The notes under the pieces were generated by a model. That model had not been told where the DNA came from and did not search any database. It saw nothing but the letters and a program-made list of their open reading frames with translations. From contig JALIGW010000016.1 in assembly GCA_023053685.1 (NCBI GenBank), positions 10,754,280-10,818,279 of the forward strand: a stretch of DNA of 64,000 bases. Direction: 5' to 3'. Source of the DNA: Diadophis punctatus similis (taxonomy: Eukaryota > Chordata > Lepidosauria > Squamata > Dipsadidae). The position numbers were made by a program, and so were the translations under genes. This document shows positions 11,412 to 22,942 of the stretch, piece after piece (position 1 is the stretch's first letter; every line of letters starts with the position of its first letter).

Positions 11412-11622
11412 ACCATTGTACACCTGACAGTGAGAACAATTAATCAGTGGAACGGGTTGCCTCCAAATGTTGTGGGTGCTCCACCACTGGAGGTTTTTAA
11501 GAAGAGATTGGACAGACATTTATCCAGAATGTTACAGAGCCTCCTGCTTGTGCAGGGGGTTGGACTGGATGACCTCCAAGTTCTCTTCCAACTCTTGTTA
11601 TTCTGATTGTAAGAACAAGCCT
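11412..11622 (+). mobile_element. CR1 LINE 3' end, plus orientation
   Basis: GACAGTGAGAACAATTAATC, GTTGTGGGTGCTCCACCACT and GGTTGGACTGGATGACCTCC are the CR1 ORF2 end and 3' terminal segment. Confidence 0.82.
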
Positions 11623-12419
11623 ACTTATAAGGAAAAGATGCTTTCAGAAAGGAAAAGTGTACATGTAATTAAATGTACACTCAAATCAGTAGGATTTGAA
11701 CGCATCAACTTTTAGATTTCACTCGTAAAGCTTCATTCATCCTTAGAGAAACACACTTTCGTTCTGTAGATTATATTATGCCACAGCACACAGAATGCTA
11801 TTCAAGGAATAATTGAGACAGTGGGGGGGCACTGTTGATATAAGTTTAGCACACTATGAGAGATTTACAGGTTAAACAAATTTGTTGCCGTCACTGGGTT
11901 ATGCTTTTAAAAACAAGGGTTAGAAAAATAAAGGAATATCACAGTGTAGTGTTTTTTCAACACACACTGTGACAATGGAACAAGTTACACGCTGAAACAT
12001 TAAGTCTTCCTGTGAATTCCCAGTGTTCTGAACCATCTCATCTATTTGTCATTAATATTTTTCCCCAGTTCAAACCAAAATCAGACAAAGGAATTTGATG
12101 TCTTCCAGATTGACAAGGCAATGTCAGCAAGTAACTAGAATCCTCCGTGTATTTATCTTTGAAAGGTTCTGGGCCATCTGCCAATAAGCCGAAGTATTTT
12201 GAATGCTGAATGCAAAATAAATTTCTGCTGTTTGCTTGCAGCAAATGTTTATCCTTTCTTATGTGTAGTTGATAATCCTCACTCCAAGACAGCTGTTTTA
12301 AAATGATTTATATATGCATTTGCCTAGATTTCAAGAACGCCAGATTCCAAATGAATCCATAATTTTTAAAAAAGGTAGAACGATTAAAAGAAACAGAATG
12401 TATGCCTCCAGGAAGACCA
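11623..12419. other. Intron 5 DNA, nothing recognised
   Basis: Apparently unique AT-rich sequence; no coding signal bounded by splice sites. Confidence 0.4.
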
Positions 12420-12427
12420 TACCAGAC

Positions 12428-12869
12428 CAGGGATGGGCTTCAAAAATTTTAGCAAGGGGTTCTCTACGTGGTTGCTGGGTGAGCGTAGTCATGGTGAGCG
12501 TGGCCTAGTCAGCCTCCTGCACCATGGCGGGAACGCGTTTTTGCCCTCCCTGGGCTCCGGAGGCTTTCTTCAAGCCTCCAGGAGGGTGAAAACAGCCTCC
12601 CCAGGCTCCGGAGGCCCTCTGGAGGCCAGAAACAGACCCATTTCTGGCCTTCCTGAACTTCTGTTAGGCCCATTTTTCGCCCTCCCCGAGCCTCCGCGCA
12701 CGCCCTGCACTTACCTGCATCCAAAATGGGCCACGTGGGGACTCCTGGGAGGGGAGGGGCAGGGTGGGTGGGGCCAGCCAGGAGTGGGATTTGGGGGTTC
12801 TCCAAACTGCACAGAATCTTATCTAGAGGTTCTCCCGAACCCCTGTGAACCCCCAGCAGCCCATCTCTG
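12428..12869. mobile_element. hAT-type MITE (CAGGGATGGGCTTC family), exact 8-bp duplication
   Basis: TACCAGAC flanks both sides (12420-12427, 12870-12877). The GC-rich interior holds CTCCGGAGGC direct and inverted repeats. A reverse-orientation copy of the family is at 24732-25138. Confidence 0.86.
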
Positions 12870-12899
12870 TACCAGACAAAATCTTCACCTATTATCCAT

Positions 12900-13240
12900 C
12901 TCTAGGTGGATGAATAAATACATTTTCAGTGCCTTCCTGGGCATTATCAGATTGGAAGCTATTTGTGATGAAGTTCCAGAGGGCAGGCAGTGTGTGAAAT
13001 AAGGCATGTTTCTGATAGATGGTTTTGTTCAATAGAGAGAACCTAGAATGCACCCAATCTCCCAGAACTCAGCCAGGCAAGCAGAAATGATCAAAGATAG
13101 ATGGTCCCTACAATAAACAGGTGCTTTTCCATGAAGGATTTTATGCATGATAACTATCACTTTGAATTGCATCCAGAATCCTGGCAACCTATAAAGCTCA
13201 CAGAATAGGCGTCATATGGTCATACCATCTCTCTATATCA
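12900..13240 (-). mobile_element. Decayed L2-like LINE fragment
   Basis: GAAGTTCCAGAGGGCAGGCA, AGGATTTTATGCATGATAAC and TTTGAATTGCATCCAGAATC correspond on minus to the L2 3' region seen at 8030-9335. Confidence 0.45.
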
Positions 13241-13264
13241 TAACCATTCTGTGTATTGATTATT

Positions 13265-13455
13265 ATTTTTTCTGGGGTGTGTGTGACTTTGAGGCAGTGT
13301 TGATTCTTGGTGACCTCCTAAACAATCCCTGCAGTTTTTAGAACAATTCACCATTGCCTTTTTTATCACCGAATTGCTTCTGTACTTAAGCCAAGACTGG
13401 AACTCATGGTCTCCCAGATTCTATTCTGGTTCCTTAACCCCAATACCACATAACT
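13265..13455 (-). repeat. tRNA-derived SINE, minus orientation
   Basis: GAACAATTCACCATTGCCTT, GACTGGAACTCATGGTCTCC and TCCTTAACCCCAATACCACA match, on minus, a second tRNA SINE family, also at 61272-61490 on plus. Confidence 0.5.
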
Positions 13456-13560
13456 CATTTAGTTATATATAATGAGAGACTAATTTGAAAGATTTATTAG
13501 ATTGCCTGTCACATCATTCAGACATTTTCACAACTTTACATTTAAAAGAATACCGTAGAG

Positions 13561-14362
13561 CAGGGGTCTCAAACTTGCGGCGTCACATTGTCATCACGTG
13601 ACATATCGTGTTGTGGCCTGCCAGCAGCCCGTGCAGCTGATAGCAGATCCCATTCGAGAGGAGACCGATTTGGCTGGCACCTGAGTCGGACAGTGAGGAG
13701 GCTGGCGAGGACTTGGTGCCAGAGGCAGAGGTTCAGCCAGGGCCTTCGGAACCTCCATCATCTCATAGCAGTGATGAGGGAGAAGAGGCTTCTCCTCTTC
13801 TGAATGCACGAGCACGCAGAGCTACCAAGAGGCAAGAATGGTTACTCCAGAGGAAGTCATCTCGGGAGTAAGACTTGAGGCTAATTGGCCACTCCCCTAG
13901 TCTACCTAAGGACATCAGAGGCAGCTGAAAGGCTGCAGGAAACAACTTTTGAGAATCATGTATCCATTGTGAGTGTCTGGAATATCTCTGCTCTGTTTTT
14001 CTGTCTCGGCTTGCTTATCAATTTCTAGGCATTTTGCCAAGCCTTTGAAACTTTGTGAGATAACAAGAACTAATTGCATTGCTATGATTTAAGACTTTAT
14101 GAACTTATGCCAGCTGTTAATGACGATTATTAGCAGCTCAGTTTTTGCAAGAAAAGATTGCTTTTAGATTTTTGTGTGTGTTTCTCCACTACTAAGCCAG
14201 TTATTAGTAGTGGTTTATTGATTAAATTATGTTCAATAAACTGTGTATTTGCTACGTTCTTAACTTGGGCACATCATGACTCCCCCCCCTTTGCTAAACT
14301 GGGGGTGGGCATGGCTAGCACGTGACGCATCCAGCCCGCGGGCCACGAGTTTGACACCCCTG
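13561..14362. mobile_element. hAT-type MITE split by an LTR-like insertion
   Basis: Ends CAGGGGTCTCAAACTTGC and CACGAGTTTGACACCCCTG. Flanks CCGTAGAG (13553-13560) and CCATAGGG (14363-14370) match at 6 of 8. Removing 13609-14273 leaves a short element like that at 15780-15900. Confidence 0.75.
13609..14273 (+). mobile_element. Probable solo LTR nested in a hAT MITE
   Basis: Begins TGTTGTGGCCTGCC and ends near ACTTGGGCACA, with AATAAA at about 14235. The 5' half parallels the LTR-like block at 8383-8984 in opposite orientation. A short target duplication is suggested but not clear. Confidence 0.5.
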
Positions 14363-14545
14363 CCATAGGGCCATGAAAAAGTCAACCAGCTTTATTATTA
14401 TTTAGATTTTTATCCCACCTTTATTACTTTATACAGTAAATAACTCAAGATGGCAAACACACCTAATACTGGTCTGTGGAGATTCTGAGTCATCCAAGTC
14501 ACAGTTGTCTCAAGGGTGCTTTTTGTTTTTGTTTTTTATATAATA

Positions 14546-14592
14546 AACAACAACAACAATAAACAACAACAACAACAACAAACAACAACAGA
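14546..14592. repeat. (AAC)n microsatellite at the CR1 3' end
   Basis: Imperfect AACAAC tract at the 3' terminus of the minus-strand CR1. Confidence 0.85.
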
Positions 14593-15158
14593 GTTGGAAG
14601 GGACCTTGGAGGTCTTCTAGTCCAACCCCCTGCTTAGGCAAGAAACCCTACACCGCTTCAGACAAATGGGTATCCAACATTTTCTTAAAAACTTCCAGTG
14701 TTGGAGCATTCACAACTTCTGGAGGCAAGCTGTTCCACTGATTAATTGTCCTAACTGTCAGAAAATTTCTCCTTAGTTCTAGGTTGCTTCTCTCCTTGAT
14801 TAGTTTCCACCCATTACTTCTTGTTCTACCTTCAGGTGCTTTGGAGAATAGTTTGACTCCTTCTTCTTTGTGGCAACCCCTGAGATATTGGAACACTGCT
14901 ATCATATCTCCCCTGATCCTTCTTTTCATTAAACTAGACATACCCAGTTCCTGCAACCGTTCTTCATTTGTTTTAGCCTCCAGCCCCCTAATCATCTTTG
15001 TTGCTCTTCTCTGCACTCTTTCTAGAGTCTCCACATCCTTTTTGCATCTTGGCGACCAAAACTGAATGCAGTATTCCAAGTGTGGCCTTACCAAGGCATT
15101 ATAAAGTGGTATTAACACTTCGTGTGATCTTGATTCTATCCCTCTGTTGATGCAGCCT
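14592..15158 (-). pseudogene. CR1 LINE reverse transcriptase C-terminus (open, 5'-truncated)
   Basis: The minus frame stays open through VRPHLEYCIQFWSPRCKKD, ERVQRRATKMIRGLE, GDMIAVFQYLRG and INQWNSLPPEVV, the last part of CR1 ORF2 up to its 3' end. It lacks the endonuclease and RT catalytic domains, so it is a dead 5'-truncated insertion. The continuous frame marks it as the best preserved CR1 copy here. It interrupts the dispersed repeat at 14466-15345. Confidence 0.9.
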
Positions 15159-15394
15159 TTTTCCCAAAGGCAACTGGACTGTGTTTTATTTGAGGAGGAG
15201 GAAGAAGAAAACATTCTGCTTCTTATCCAAGAAGCTTCATCAGATGTGATTGGATGGTTTGGGAATCAGTTACAACAGATGAAGTTTCTTGGATAAGAAG
15301 CGAAATGTTTTCTTCCTCCTCAAATAAAAAACAGTCCCGTTGAAAAAGAGAAATGAAAAAAGCACCTTTGAGATACCTAATATGTCTTCTTCCT

Positions 15395-15545
15395 CCTATT
15401 TTCCACAGCAACAACAACCTTGTAGAGTAGATTGCGCTGAGAGAGAATGACTGGCTCAAAGTCATCCAGCTGGCTTTCATGCTTAAGTCAGGACTGGAAC
15501 TCATGGTATCCTGGTTTCTAGGTCAGCACCTTAACCACTAAGTTG
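15395..15545 (-). repeat. tRNA-derived SINE fragment, minus orientation
   Basis: CTTGTAGAGTAGATTGCGCT, ACTGGCTCAAAGTCATCCAG and ACCTTAACCACTA correspond to a tRNA-head SINE common in reptiles. Confidence 0.5.
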
Positions 15546-15779
15546 AACAGGCTCTCGTAGGAACCTTCAGATTTTCACAGAGCTGTCCCATGTGATAAAA
15601 TATTGAATGTAGCCATTTTCTCATTAAAGTACATCTGAACCTTCTCCCAAGATGGCTATCTAATCCTTTTCTCTTGTAGAGGATAATAAAGGCTTCCTGC
15701 TGCAGCTGAACCTTATTCAACCATCACTGGCTGGGTTCAGACATTATACTAAGTCACACTATGATTTGTTACATTACAC

Positions 15780-15900
15780 CAGGGGCCCGCGGACCGGATG
15801 CATCACATGCTGGCTCCGCCCCCGCCCGGTTTAGCGAAGGGGGGAAAAGTCCCAATATGTCACATGACAGCACTGTGATGATGCAGATTTGACACCACTG
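15780..15900. mobile_element. Short hAT-type MITE
   Basis: Flanks CATTACAC (15772-15779) and CATTACAT (15901-15908), 7 of 8 identical. On minus it starts CAGTGGTGTCAAATC. It is the intact counterpart of the split copy at 13561. Confidence 0.78.
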
Positions 15901-16312
15901 CATTACATGTTAATGTTTTCCACAGATGAAGCTATTATGAATCATGGCTTAATATGAACTAGTCCACTATGTTTGGCTAGACTAGAGGAATGATGACTAA
16001 AATAAGCCATGACTTAGCTCAATTGTGAAACTGGCCTGTCTGAGCTCCAGCAGTTTCTTATATTTTGGTTGTTCTTGACCCTGGATGCTTGCTTGCTTCT
16101 TATCCTCATTTATCATTTATCTTCTAGTTCTAACTAGATTTCTTGCCTGGATTATTTTAGATTACTAACCATAACCTGGCAACGTTAGGTATAAGGTAGG
16201 GATTATTCACCATGCCAGATTCCCCCCCCCCCCATCTTGTCTATGAAATACAGTTTGTCAGTCTTATAAGGCTTCCCAAATATCCTTTCTTTCCATTCTC
16301 ATTTTGGTGAAA

Positions 16313-16539
16313 CTCAGATTTATATACCACTTTACAGTGCTTTACAGCCCTCTCTAAGCGGTTTACAGAGTCATCATATTGTCCCCAACAATTTGGGTCC
16401 TCATTTTACCCACCTCGAAAGGATGGAAGACTGAGTCCACTTGAGCCTGGTGAGATCTGAACCGCCAAATTGCAGGCAGCCAGCAGGCAGCAGAAGTAGC
16501 CTGCAGTACTGCACTCTAACCACTGCGCCACTGAGGCTC
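16313..16539 (-). repeat. MIR-like tRNA-derived SINE
   Basis: Minus copy without the GCTATT tail; tRNA head at right (CACTGCGCCACTGAGGCTC). Confidence 0.85.
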
Positions 16540-17514
16540 ACCAAAAGTCATTCCCAAATCTAGCAAGTACCTCAGAGGTTCAGCAATTGGCACACTAAAC
16601 TAATTCTACCTCAAAGTATTCACTTATGTTTCATGGCAACATTTCTCCAGCCCCAACATTCCACCTTCAACAAGTTCTTATGCTAACAAAATTGACTCAT
16701 GATGAAAAATATGAGAACCTCTTACATATAGCTGTGGTTAAAAAAAAGAGAGAGTTTAATTTAGGCCTGCTGATAGTGATAGCCTGTATTAAGTAAATCT
16801 GGAACAGCTCCTTCTGAGATCTGCCACATTCTTCAAATGCAGGTGACGTTTTTAATCAGGCACATTACCTAACTACTTCCATATATTTTATTTGTAGCTG
16901 TAGAGATGGACTATAATGGTCTACAGCATAATAATAAATGAAGAAGAGAAGCGCCAAATGATTCTCTGGAAACAGTAGGTTACCACTATAGAAAATTTAC
17001 TCATCGCACCTGTGAACTCTCAATTTACAAATTACTTCTGTGTGAATGTGTGCCTACAGAGAGGTGAGATTGCTTATGTAGGCTTGCAGGGTGTAATCCA
17101 GCAAATATGAGAGACAGAGAGAGTAGAAAGAGAGAGCATTTCCCATCACTACAAATTAAGAGAAAATGTGATGCTTGGTATCACCAATTTATCTCCAAGG
17201 CATAAACCCTTTCTTTAAAAAGAAAAAAAACAACAGATAGGTGTTCTGTAAAGCCAGATTCATTCTTGGCTTAAATCCATGGATATCACACAAACGGACC
17301 CTTTGTGACAGCAGTAATTTCATTCTGCTGAGGCGATTTGACCTTCTTCCTCTGAGGTAATTGACATGCCAAGTTATATGAGCCATAGAATTCACTTCTT
17401 GTTAATGGTTGACATTCCATTCAAAAGCCCAGCCTGCCGAGTGGGTCTCTTTAAGACCCAACCTTTTCACCTTGGATAGCAGTCCAGTTGAAGGATCATA
17501 TAAACACTCCTATG
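16540..17514. other. Intron 5 DNA, nothing recognised
   Basis: Almost 1 kb of AT-rich, apparently unique sequence on both strands. No exon supported. Confidence 0.4.
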
Positions 17515-17522
17515 TGTGTACC

Positions 17523-18152
17523 AGTGGTGGGTTCCTACCAGTGCGGTCCACTCTATAGCACCGGTAGCGGCCCGCTGGTGACGTCACAGTACCGGTGCGG
17601 TCGGTTGCTGGTGCCTGGGCGCCACCATTTTAAAAAAATTTGTTTTTAATTTTTTTAAAAAAATTCTTCTGTGCATGCCCAGAAGCCGAACTTCCGGCAC
17701 TGCGCATGCGCTGCCTTCCTACCCCACAGTGAGTCCAAGCAGGGGAGGATGGCTGAGGGAGTGCGTGAGACGCTGAAAGAATGGGCGGCAGGAGCTATCT
17801 CCATCCCCCTCCCTTCAGCAGTCCGAGAAGCCACGAACACGCGGTGATGATCCTAGGCATTTTTGCACGTTTGAGGCTTCTCGAGCTGCTGAGGGGAGGG
17901 GGAACGGGCGGCAGGAGCCTAGGATCATCGAATGGGGAGAAGCATTCAGGCCGGATGGAGCCTCCTAGAAGAACCGCTGCCGCGGTCTTGCTGCTCCTGC
18001 TCCGTTGCGGGTGGGCAATGCCCCCCTGCTTCTCCAGCCGCTGCCAAGCTCTGGAGGCCCACGCCCACCCAGTCACATGGCTGGCAAGCCACACCCACAA
18101 AATAAGCCACACCCACAGAGTGGTAGTAAAAAAATTAGGAACCCGCCTCTGG
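17523..18152. mobile_element. Long hAT-type MITE (GGTGGGTTCCTACC family), exact 8-bp duplication
   Basis: TGTGTACC flanks both sides (17515-17522, 18153-18160). The left end has TGGTGGGTTCCTACCAGTGC and the right end ATTAGGAACCCGCCTCTGG. Shared right part: GCCACACCCACAAAATAAGC. A core-like TGCGCATGCGCT lies at 17701-17712. Related copies: 19632, 26604 and 39946. Confidence 0.87.
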
Positions 18153-18160
18153 TGTGTACC

Positions 18161-18865
18161 TACAGATACTTTATCTTTTCCAACTGATACTATGTAAACA
18201 AAAATAAGTACATGGTAAAAGAAAATAATTTGATTTCATTCATGTACTTTTAATGTCTATATTTAAAATATCTTGTTTTCAATTGGTTGGAAGTTACTGC
18301 TATAATGTTCATTAACCATTTTTTCAACTGGTTAATGAAATTATACATAATAGGCTTTAGCATTTTTGTCATTCCAACGCTTTGAAGAAACAAGAACATT
18401 CAGTTTCATTCTAAGCCTTCAATGAAGAACTATACTCCCTTTATCCCTTCCCCTTCTTAAACTTAAAATGTGAAGAAATGAATTTAACAGCTAGGAAGAT
18501 TGACTTTAAGACAAGCTTACCCAGCAATTTGATTCTGTCTGTCCAGGGTAGGTTTTCAAGCTTGCTGGAAAATCAGAATTTATTTTGGCTCAGGTCACAA
18601 AGTTAGGGGGGGGGTGAATTTCAGGAATTTGGGTTTCATCCCTCAACCCTACTCTTGTTCTCAAATTCACTGATACTGTAACTTCATTTTTCAAATAGAA
18701 TATCTGGTGATTCTGTCCGGATCTGCAATCTTTTCTTCCCTACAGACACCATTGTACATGTTCATGTGATAGTCCATTCATGTTTTTTTTAAAAAAACAA
18801 ACTCTTGCAAGATACCAAATAAGTTTCAAAATCTCATGGGAGTAAATAAACATCTTCTTGCAAGG
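18161..18865. other. Intron 5 DNA, nothing recognised
   Basis: AT-rich sequence with no repeat family or exon that I can identify. Confidence 0.4.
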
Positions 18866-18873
18866 ACATAAGG

Positions 18874-19226
18874 CAGGGGTGTCAAACTCAAGGCCCGGGG
18901 GCCGGATCCGGCCCGCAGTGTGCTTCAATCTGGCCCACGATGGCGCCCTGGAAACAGTGAAGGACCGGCCCATGGTGCCTCTGTTTTCCTGTGGGCTGCC
19001 CTCCCAAGCTCTGTTTTTGCTGGCAGAGGGTTGCAGGAAGCCGTCGCAGGCGAAAATGGAGCTCGGGAGCCCATTTTTGCTGGCAGAGCGCTCGGGCCAC
19101 CACAGGCGCCCCCAACACGAGTGTTGTTGAGCTGGCCATGCCCACCCTGGCCATGCCCACCCCGTCCCACAAAGGTCAAACACAACCCTGATGCAGCCCT
19201 CAATGAAATTGAGTTTGACACCCCTG
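18874..19226. mobile_element. hAT-type MITE (CAGGGGTGTCAAACTC family)
   Basis: Flanks ACATAAGG (18866-18873) and TCATAAGG (19227-19234), 7 of 8. Ends CAGGGGTGTCAAACTCAAGG and TTGAGTTTGACACCCCTG. The inside is GC-rich with GCCCGGGGGCCGGATCCGGC. Confidence 0.87.
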
Positions 19227-19631
19227 TCATAAGGCTTTGGGTGTGTATGTGTGACTGTGTGTCCATGTATCTTCCATAAAATATTTCCTGAGGCTGGCCC
19301 CTTCTAGTCTTTTAGGCTTTTACTTCCATAATTCCTAGCCAGCATTTCGAAATGGAATCTATGGGACTTGTAATCTAATGATTCCCTGTCTGGGAAACTA
19401 CCCACAAGGGATAAGATCTCTCTTGGTGGGGTTGTTTATCCAGTAACTGATTGAAACAACATTTGCATTTATTTTCAGTGACTCCTGTAGCTTTTCAACA
19501 TACTAAAAGAGCATTATTTTAAATATTTATTTTGAAAACAGATTTCATTGATATGCGTCTAAATTTTTTTTAAGGAGATCATCCCCTCTCTCTTTCTCAC
19601 TGATGTCCCTTTAGAGCAGTAGTTCCAGTGG

Positions 19632-20570
19632 TGGGTTCCTACCAGTGCGGTCCACTCTATAGCACTGGTAGCGGCCCGCTGATGACGTCACAGTACCAGT
19701 GCAGTCGGTTGCCGGTGCCTGGGCGCCGCCCTTTTTTAAAAAGAATTTTCTTCTGCGCATGCCCAGAAGCCAAGCTTCGGCACTGTGCATGTGCTGCCTT
19801 CCTACCCCACAGTGAGTCCAAGCAGGGGAGGATGGCTGAGGGAGTGTGTGAGACGCTAAAAGAACGGGCGGCAGGATCTATCTCAGTTCCCCACCCTTCA
19901 TCAATCTGAGAAGCCACGAACGTGCAGTGATGATCCCAGGCATTTTCGCACGTTCAAGGCTTCTCGAGCTGCTGAGGGGAGGGGGAACGGGCGGCAGGAG
20001 CCTAGGATCATCGAATGGGGAGAAGCATTCAGGACTGGATCTCCCAGCACGACTTCCCGGTCATTGGAAGGTTGTGCATGTGTGTGTGAGAGAGAAAAAA
20101 CTCAAGCACTTTAGCACACCCAGAGGAACAGCCCGGTTGCTACGCCGCCTCGCAACTCCCAGCCGTGCCAAGCCCCGCAGGCTGCCTTTCTTTCCCCCCC
20201 TTCCCTTCCAACGCAGGCACCACCGGAGAGACGGAACCCCCGCAGTGGCGACCCTGGAGGATGGAGAAGGCGGGGGAAGAGCCCCAATGCCCAGCTGCTC
20301 GCTGATTCCAATTCCAGGTGAGCGCTCCCGGCTTGCTGCCGCCGCCGCGCGTGAACGCGGTCCGCGGCGGGAAGCGAGTTCAAGCGACCCTCCGCCGCTG
20401 CCGGCCTGCAACCCGGCACCCCGTCCTGCCTGCCCCGCCCCGTGCCCCGTACTCAGCTCTTGACTTTTGCCCTCTGCGCATGCGCAGCGTTCTGCACATG
20501 CGCAGAGGGCAAAATTCAAATGGCGCCGAGGCGGGCCCGCCCCCCGTCCCGCTTTAAAAAAAAAATCTGG
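19632..20570. mobile_element. Chimeric copy of the long hAT-type MITE with a GC-rich 3' half
   Basis: The left 400 bases (to about 20035) match the element at 17523. From about 20040 the family right half is replaced by a CpG-rich block ending near GTCCCGCTTTAAAAAA. The usual right terminus ATTAGGAACCCGCC and a target duplication are absent. Confidence 0.6.
20040..20560. other. CpG-rich block inside a MITE-derived region
   Basis: Contains GCCGCCGCGCGTGAACGCGG, a CAG|GTGAGC donor-like site at 20316-20323, and a hairpin of TGCGCATGCGCA (20475-20486) with an inverted partner. It looks like a CpG island by composition. The best frames run on either strand without recognisable domains. Confidence 0.6.
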
Positions 20571-21179
20571 TCACTTTAATCATTGAAAGTCCTCCTTAGC
20601 TATCACCATCATTTCCACCAGAAGTTTCCTGTATGACATTAATAGAATATTTGAAAACAGAAGTCTAGAATCATTCCTATAAAGTAAAAGCAATGTTGAT
20701 CAAGTTCCATACCAAATATACCAAATTGTGAAACTCGACCCCTCTTTATCTTCCTTTAATATGCTTTAAAAAGGATTTTGAAAGTACACACACATATCAA
20801 AATGAAACAGGAAAAAAAAACAAAAGAAGAAAAGAACAAGAACAAAGTTATCAGTCTTTCTGCTACATAGAATAGAAAGATAAATCTTAAACCTATGTTA
20901 TCAGTCCAAAGTGGTAAGTATAAGGTATTGTTTTCTATGTCTAAGAATCTTTTTCCTACATCCATTCTTGGTAAATCCATGATTCTTCATCTAATGATAA
21001 ATTCCAAATTTTGAATACGTAATTCAGAATCACTTTTGCATTTTTACCATACATTTCTCTTCTAAAAACCATATTAACAAAAGGACGAAGTCCAAAGTTT
21101 ATCTCCTCTGGCTTCAGTATTAAATATATATTTCATGAATATGGTAAAGAATTTGACAAAACTATTATAATTTGCAAGA
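20571..21179. other. Intron 5 AT-rich DNA, possibly decayed LINE
   Basis: Low-complexity A-rich and T-rich patches. It may be upstream sequence of the L1 remnant that follows, but I see no convincing motif. Confidence 0.35.
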
Positions 21180-21720
21180 TTCAGTTATTTAGAAAGCAAA
21201 CATGAAGTCATTCAAGATACTCTCTTTAGAATGATCAAAAGTAATTTTGTGGTTTCATTATCAGCAAATGAGAGGTATAATTCAGACAGAATTAAAAAAC
21301 AAGGTTGTAAGCTCAGATACTTGGTTAAATTTGAAATACTTGTAACACAAAATACAGAACACTTCATATATAAGTTACTATTGAAATATGATTTGGAATC
21401 TGAACAGGTTAAAGTTTGCATGAAATGGATGAAGAACTCAAACAAAACAATTGATATTTCACAATCTGAGTATCAATAGAAAATAAGATTAATTTCACTG
21501 CAAATAATACATTAAGAGAAAATTGATATGAGATGTTTTTCCTCTGATATGTTACCCAGTGATGATTACTAAACAAGACATGTATTCGGGAGATTGTTAA
21601 AAATGTAAAAATCAAGTTGGACTGTTTTATTCTAAGTGATAACAAAGTAATAAAGTGCAACTATTCTGGAAGATGATAAGATGGAACAAATTGTAAATAT
21701 TGACTTCCTTTTTTAACTAC
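21180..21720 (+). pseudogene. L1-type LINE ORF2 C-terminal remnant
   Basis: The + frame at 21231-21479 gives IYKLLLKYDLESEQVKVCMK, the L1 ORF2 C-terminal IYKLLxEW...VKxxMxKWA segment. Downstream, with TGA codons in place of tryptophan codons, it reads TANNTLREN-YEMFFL-YVT, which fits the conserved LRENWYKMFYRWYMTP motif. Stops and shifts show it is inactive. Confidence 0.68.
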
Positions 21721-22003
21721 TTATTATTAAAGCTTATATACATATAACATACATAGTGTATATAAAGGATAACTGTCATCAAGATATTTTAGACTTTTCA
21801 GTGGAAATCATATTTAACTTCTTTGTTAAATGAATGACAGCTTAAACTATGGAAGCATGAAACTATGTCTAAAATTATATGAAAATGAAGTTTGATGTTA
21901 GCTTCAACTTCATCTAGAAGTCACTTATGACGTATAATTCTATACATTGTATCAGTAGAAGAAAACATATGTAGCACTTATGGAGTCCTAAGTGCTCTCT
22001 GAG

Positions 22004-22352
22004 GAACGCGGTGGCTTAGTGGCTAAGACACTGAGCTTGTCGATCGAAAGGTTGGCAGTTTAGCAGTTCGAATCCCTAGTGCCGCATTCGAGTGAGCTCC
22101 TGTTACTTGTCCCAGCTTCTGTCAACCTAGCAGTTCGAAAGCACATAAAAAATGCAAGTAGAAAAATAGGGACCACCTTTGGTGGGAAGGTAATTCCGTG
22201 CGCCTTTGGCATTTAGTCATGCCGGCCACATGACCACGGAGACGTCTTCGGACAACGCTGGCTCTTCGGCTTTGAAATGGAGATGAGCACCGCCCTTAGA
22301 GTCGGGAACGACTAGCACATATGTGCGAGGGGAACCTTTACCTTTACCTTTT
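22004..22352 (+). repeat. Sauria-type SINE with BovB-derived tail, perfect 14-bp duplication
   Basis: tRNA-like head GGTGGCTTAGTGGCTAAGAC with a B-box-like AGCAGTTCGAATCCC, and the BovB-derived tail GTCGGGAACGACTAGCACAT, ending in ACCTTTACCTTTACC. AAGTGCTCTCTGAG occurs on both sides (21990-22003, 22353-22366). The long exact duplication suggests a fairly young insertion. Confidence 0.92.
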
Positions 22353-22366
22353 AAGTGCTCTCTGAG

Positions 22367-22708
22367 CTTGATTATTGGACTCCACAATTCTATATAGGGG
22401 TTAGTGCCATAATCCAGATTTGGGCTCTCTTAAAATAAAGGTTCTAAATGCTTTGATTATGATTGCTTGTTTTTTTTTAATTGGATACCCCTCTCAGGTA
22501 ATTTACAATTTTATATTAATAATAGTGCAATAAAGCAGTTTTCAAAGTGTTAAAAACATTAAATTGCTGTCAAGACACCTTTTTATTATTTTAATCCAAG
22601 CTGATATATAAGGGTACTATAAAGTGAGATGTTTCTTCCAATGCAGTAGTTTCTATTTTCTTTTAATCTTTATTATTCTGCAAACCTTCCCATGCACATT
22701 TTTGTATT
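22367..22708. other. Intron 5 DNA, nothing recognised
   Basis: AT-rich; no feature supported. Confidence 0.4.
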
Positions 22709-22942
22709 TTTGGTGGCGCAGTGGTTATAATGCAGTATTTCAGGCAATCTCTGTCCACAGCCTGGAGTTCGATCCTGATGCAGCTCAAGGTTGACTCAGC
22801 CTTCCATCCTTCTGAAGTCCATAGAATGTGAACCCACATTGTTGGAGGCAATATACAAATAATGCTTACCACCCAGATATTTCTACAAAGCGTTATGGGG
22901 TGGTATATAAGCCTAAATGCTATTGCCAATGTTATTGCTATT
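22709..22942 (+). repeat. Diverged MIR-like tRNA-derived SINE
   Basis: TGGTGGCGCAGTGGTTATAA head and CTCAAGGTTGACTCAGCC body are clear; the tail is eroded. Older than the other copies. It ends 250 bases before the growth factor exon. Confidence 0.75.

Larger units (their letters stand above)
14466..15345. repeat. Unclassified dispersed repeat, copy 2, split by a CR1
   Basis: The left part (CTGTGGAGATTCTGAGTCAT, GTTGTCTCAAGGGTGC) continues after the CR1 insertion at about 15160 as a foldback. One arm contains GAGGAGGAGGAAGAAGAAAA and CTTATCCAAGAAGC, and the inverted arm contains TTCTTGGATAAGAAGCG and TTTTCTTCCTCCTC. Confidence 0.6.

Noticed and set aside
20061..20519. Frames of 100-180 codons in the GC-rich block
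   Set aside because: Few stops are expected in CpG-rich DNA. Frames overlap on both strands, with no domain and no clear start context.
22004..22090. tRNA gene
   Set aside because: The A- and B-box-like motifs are the head of a SINE with a BovB-like tail and a 14-bp target duplication. The acceptor stem is not restored at the 3' side.
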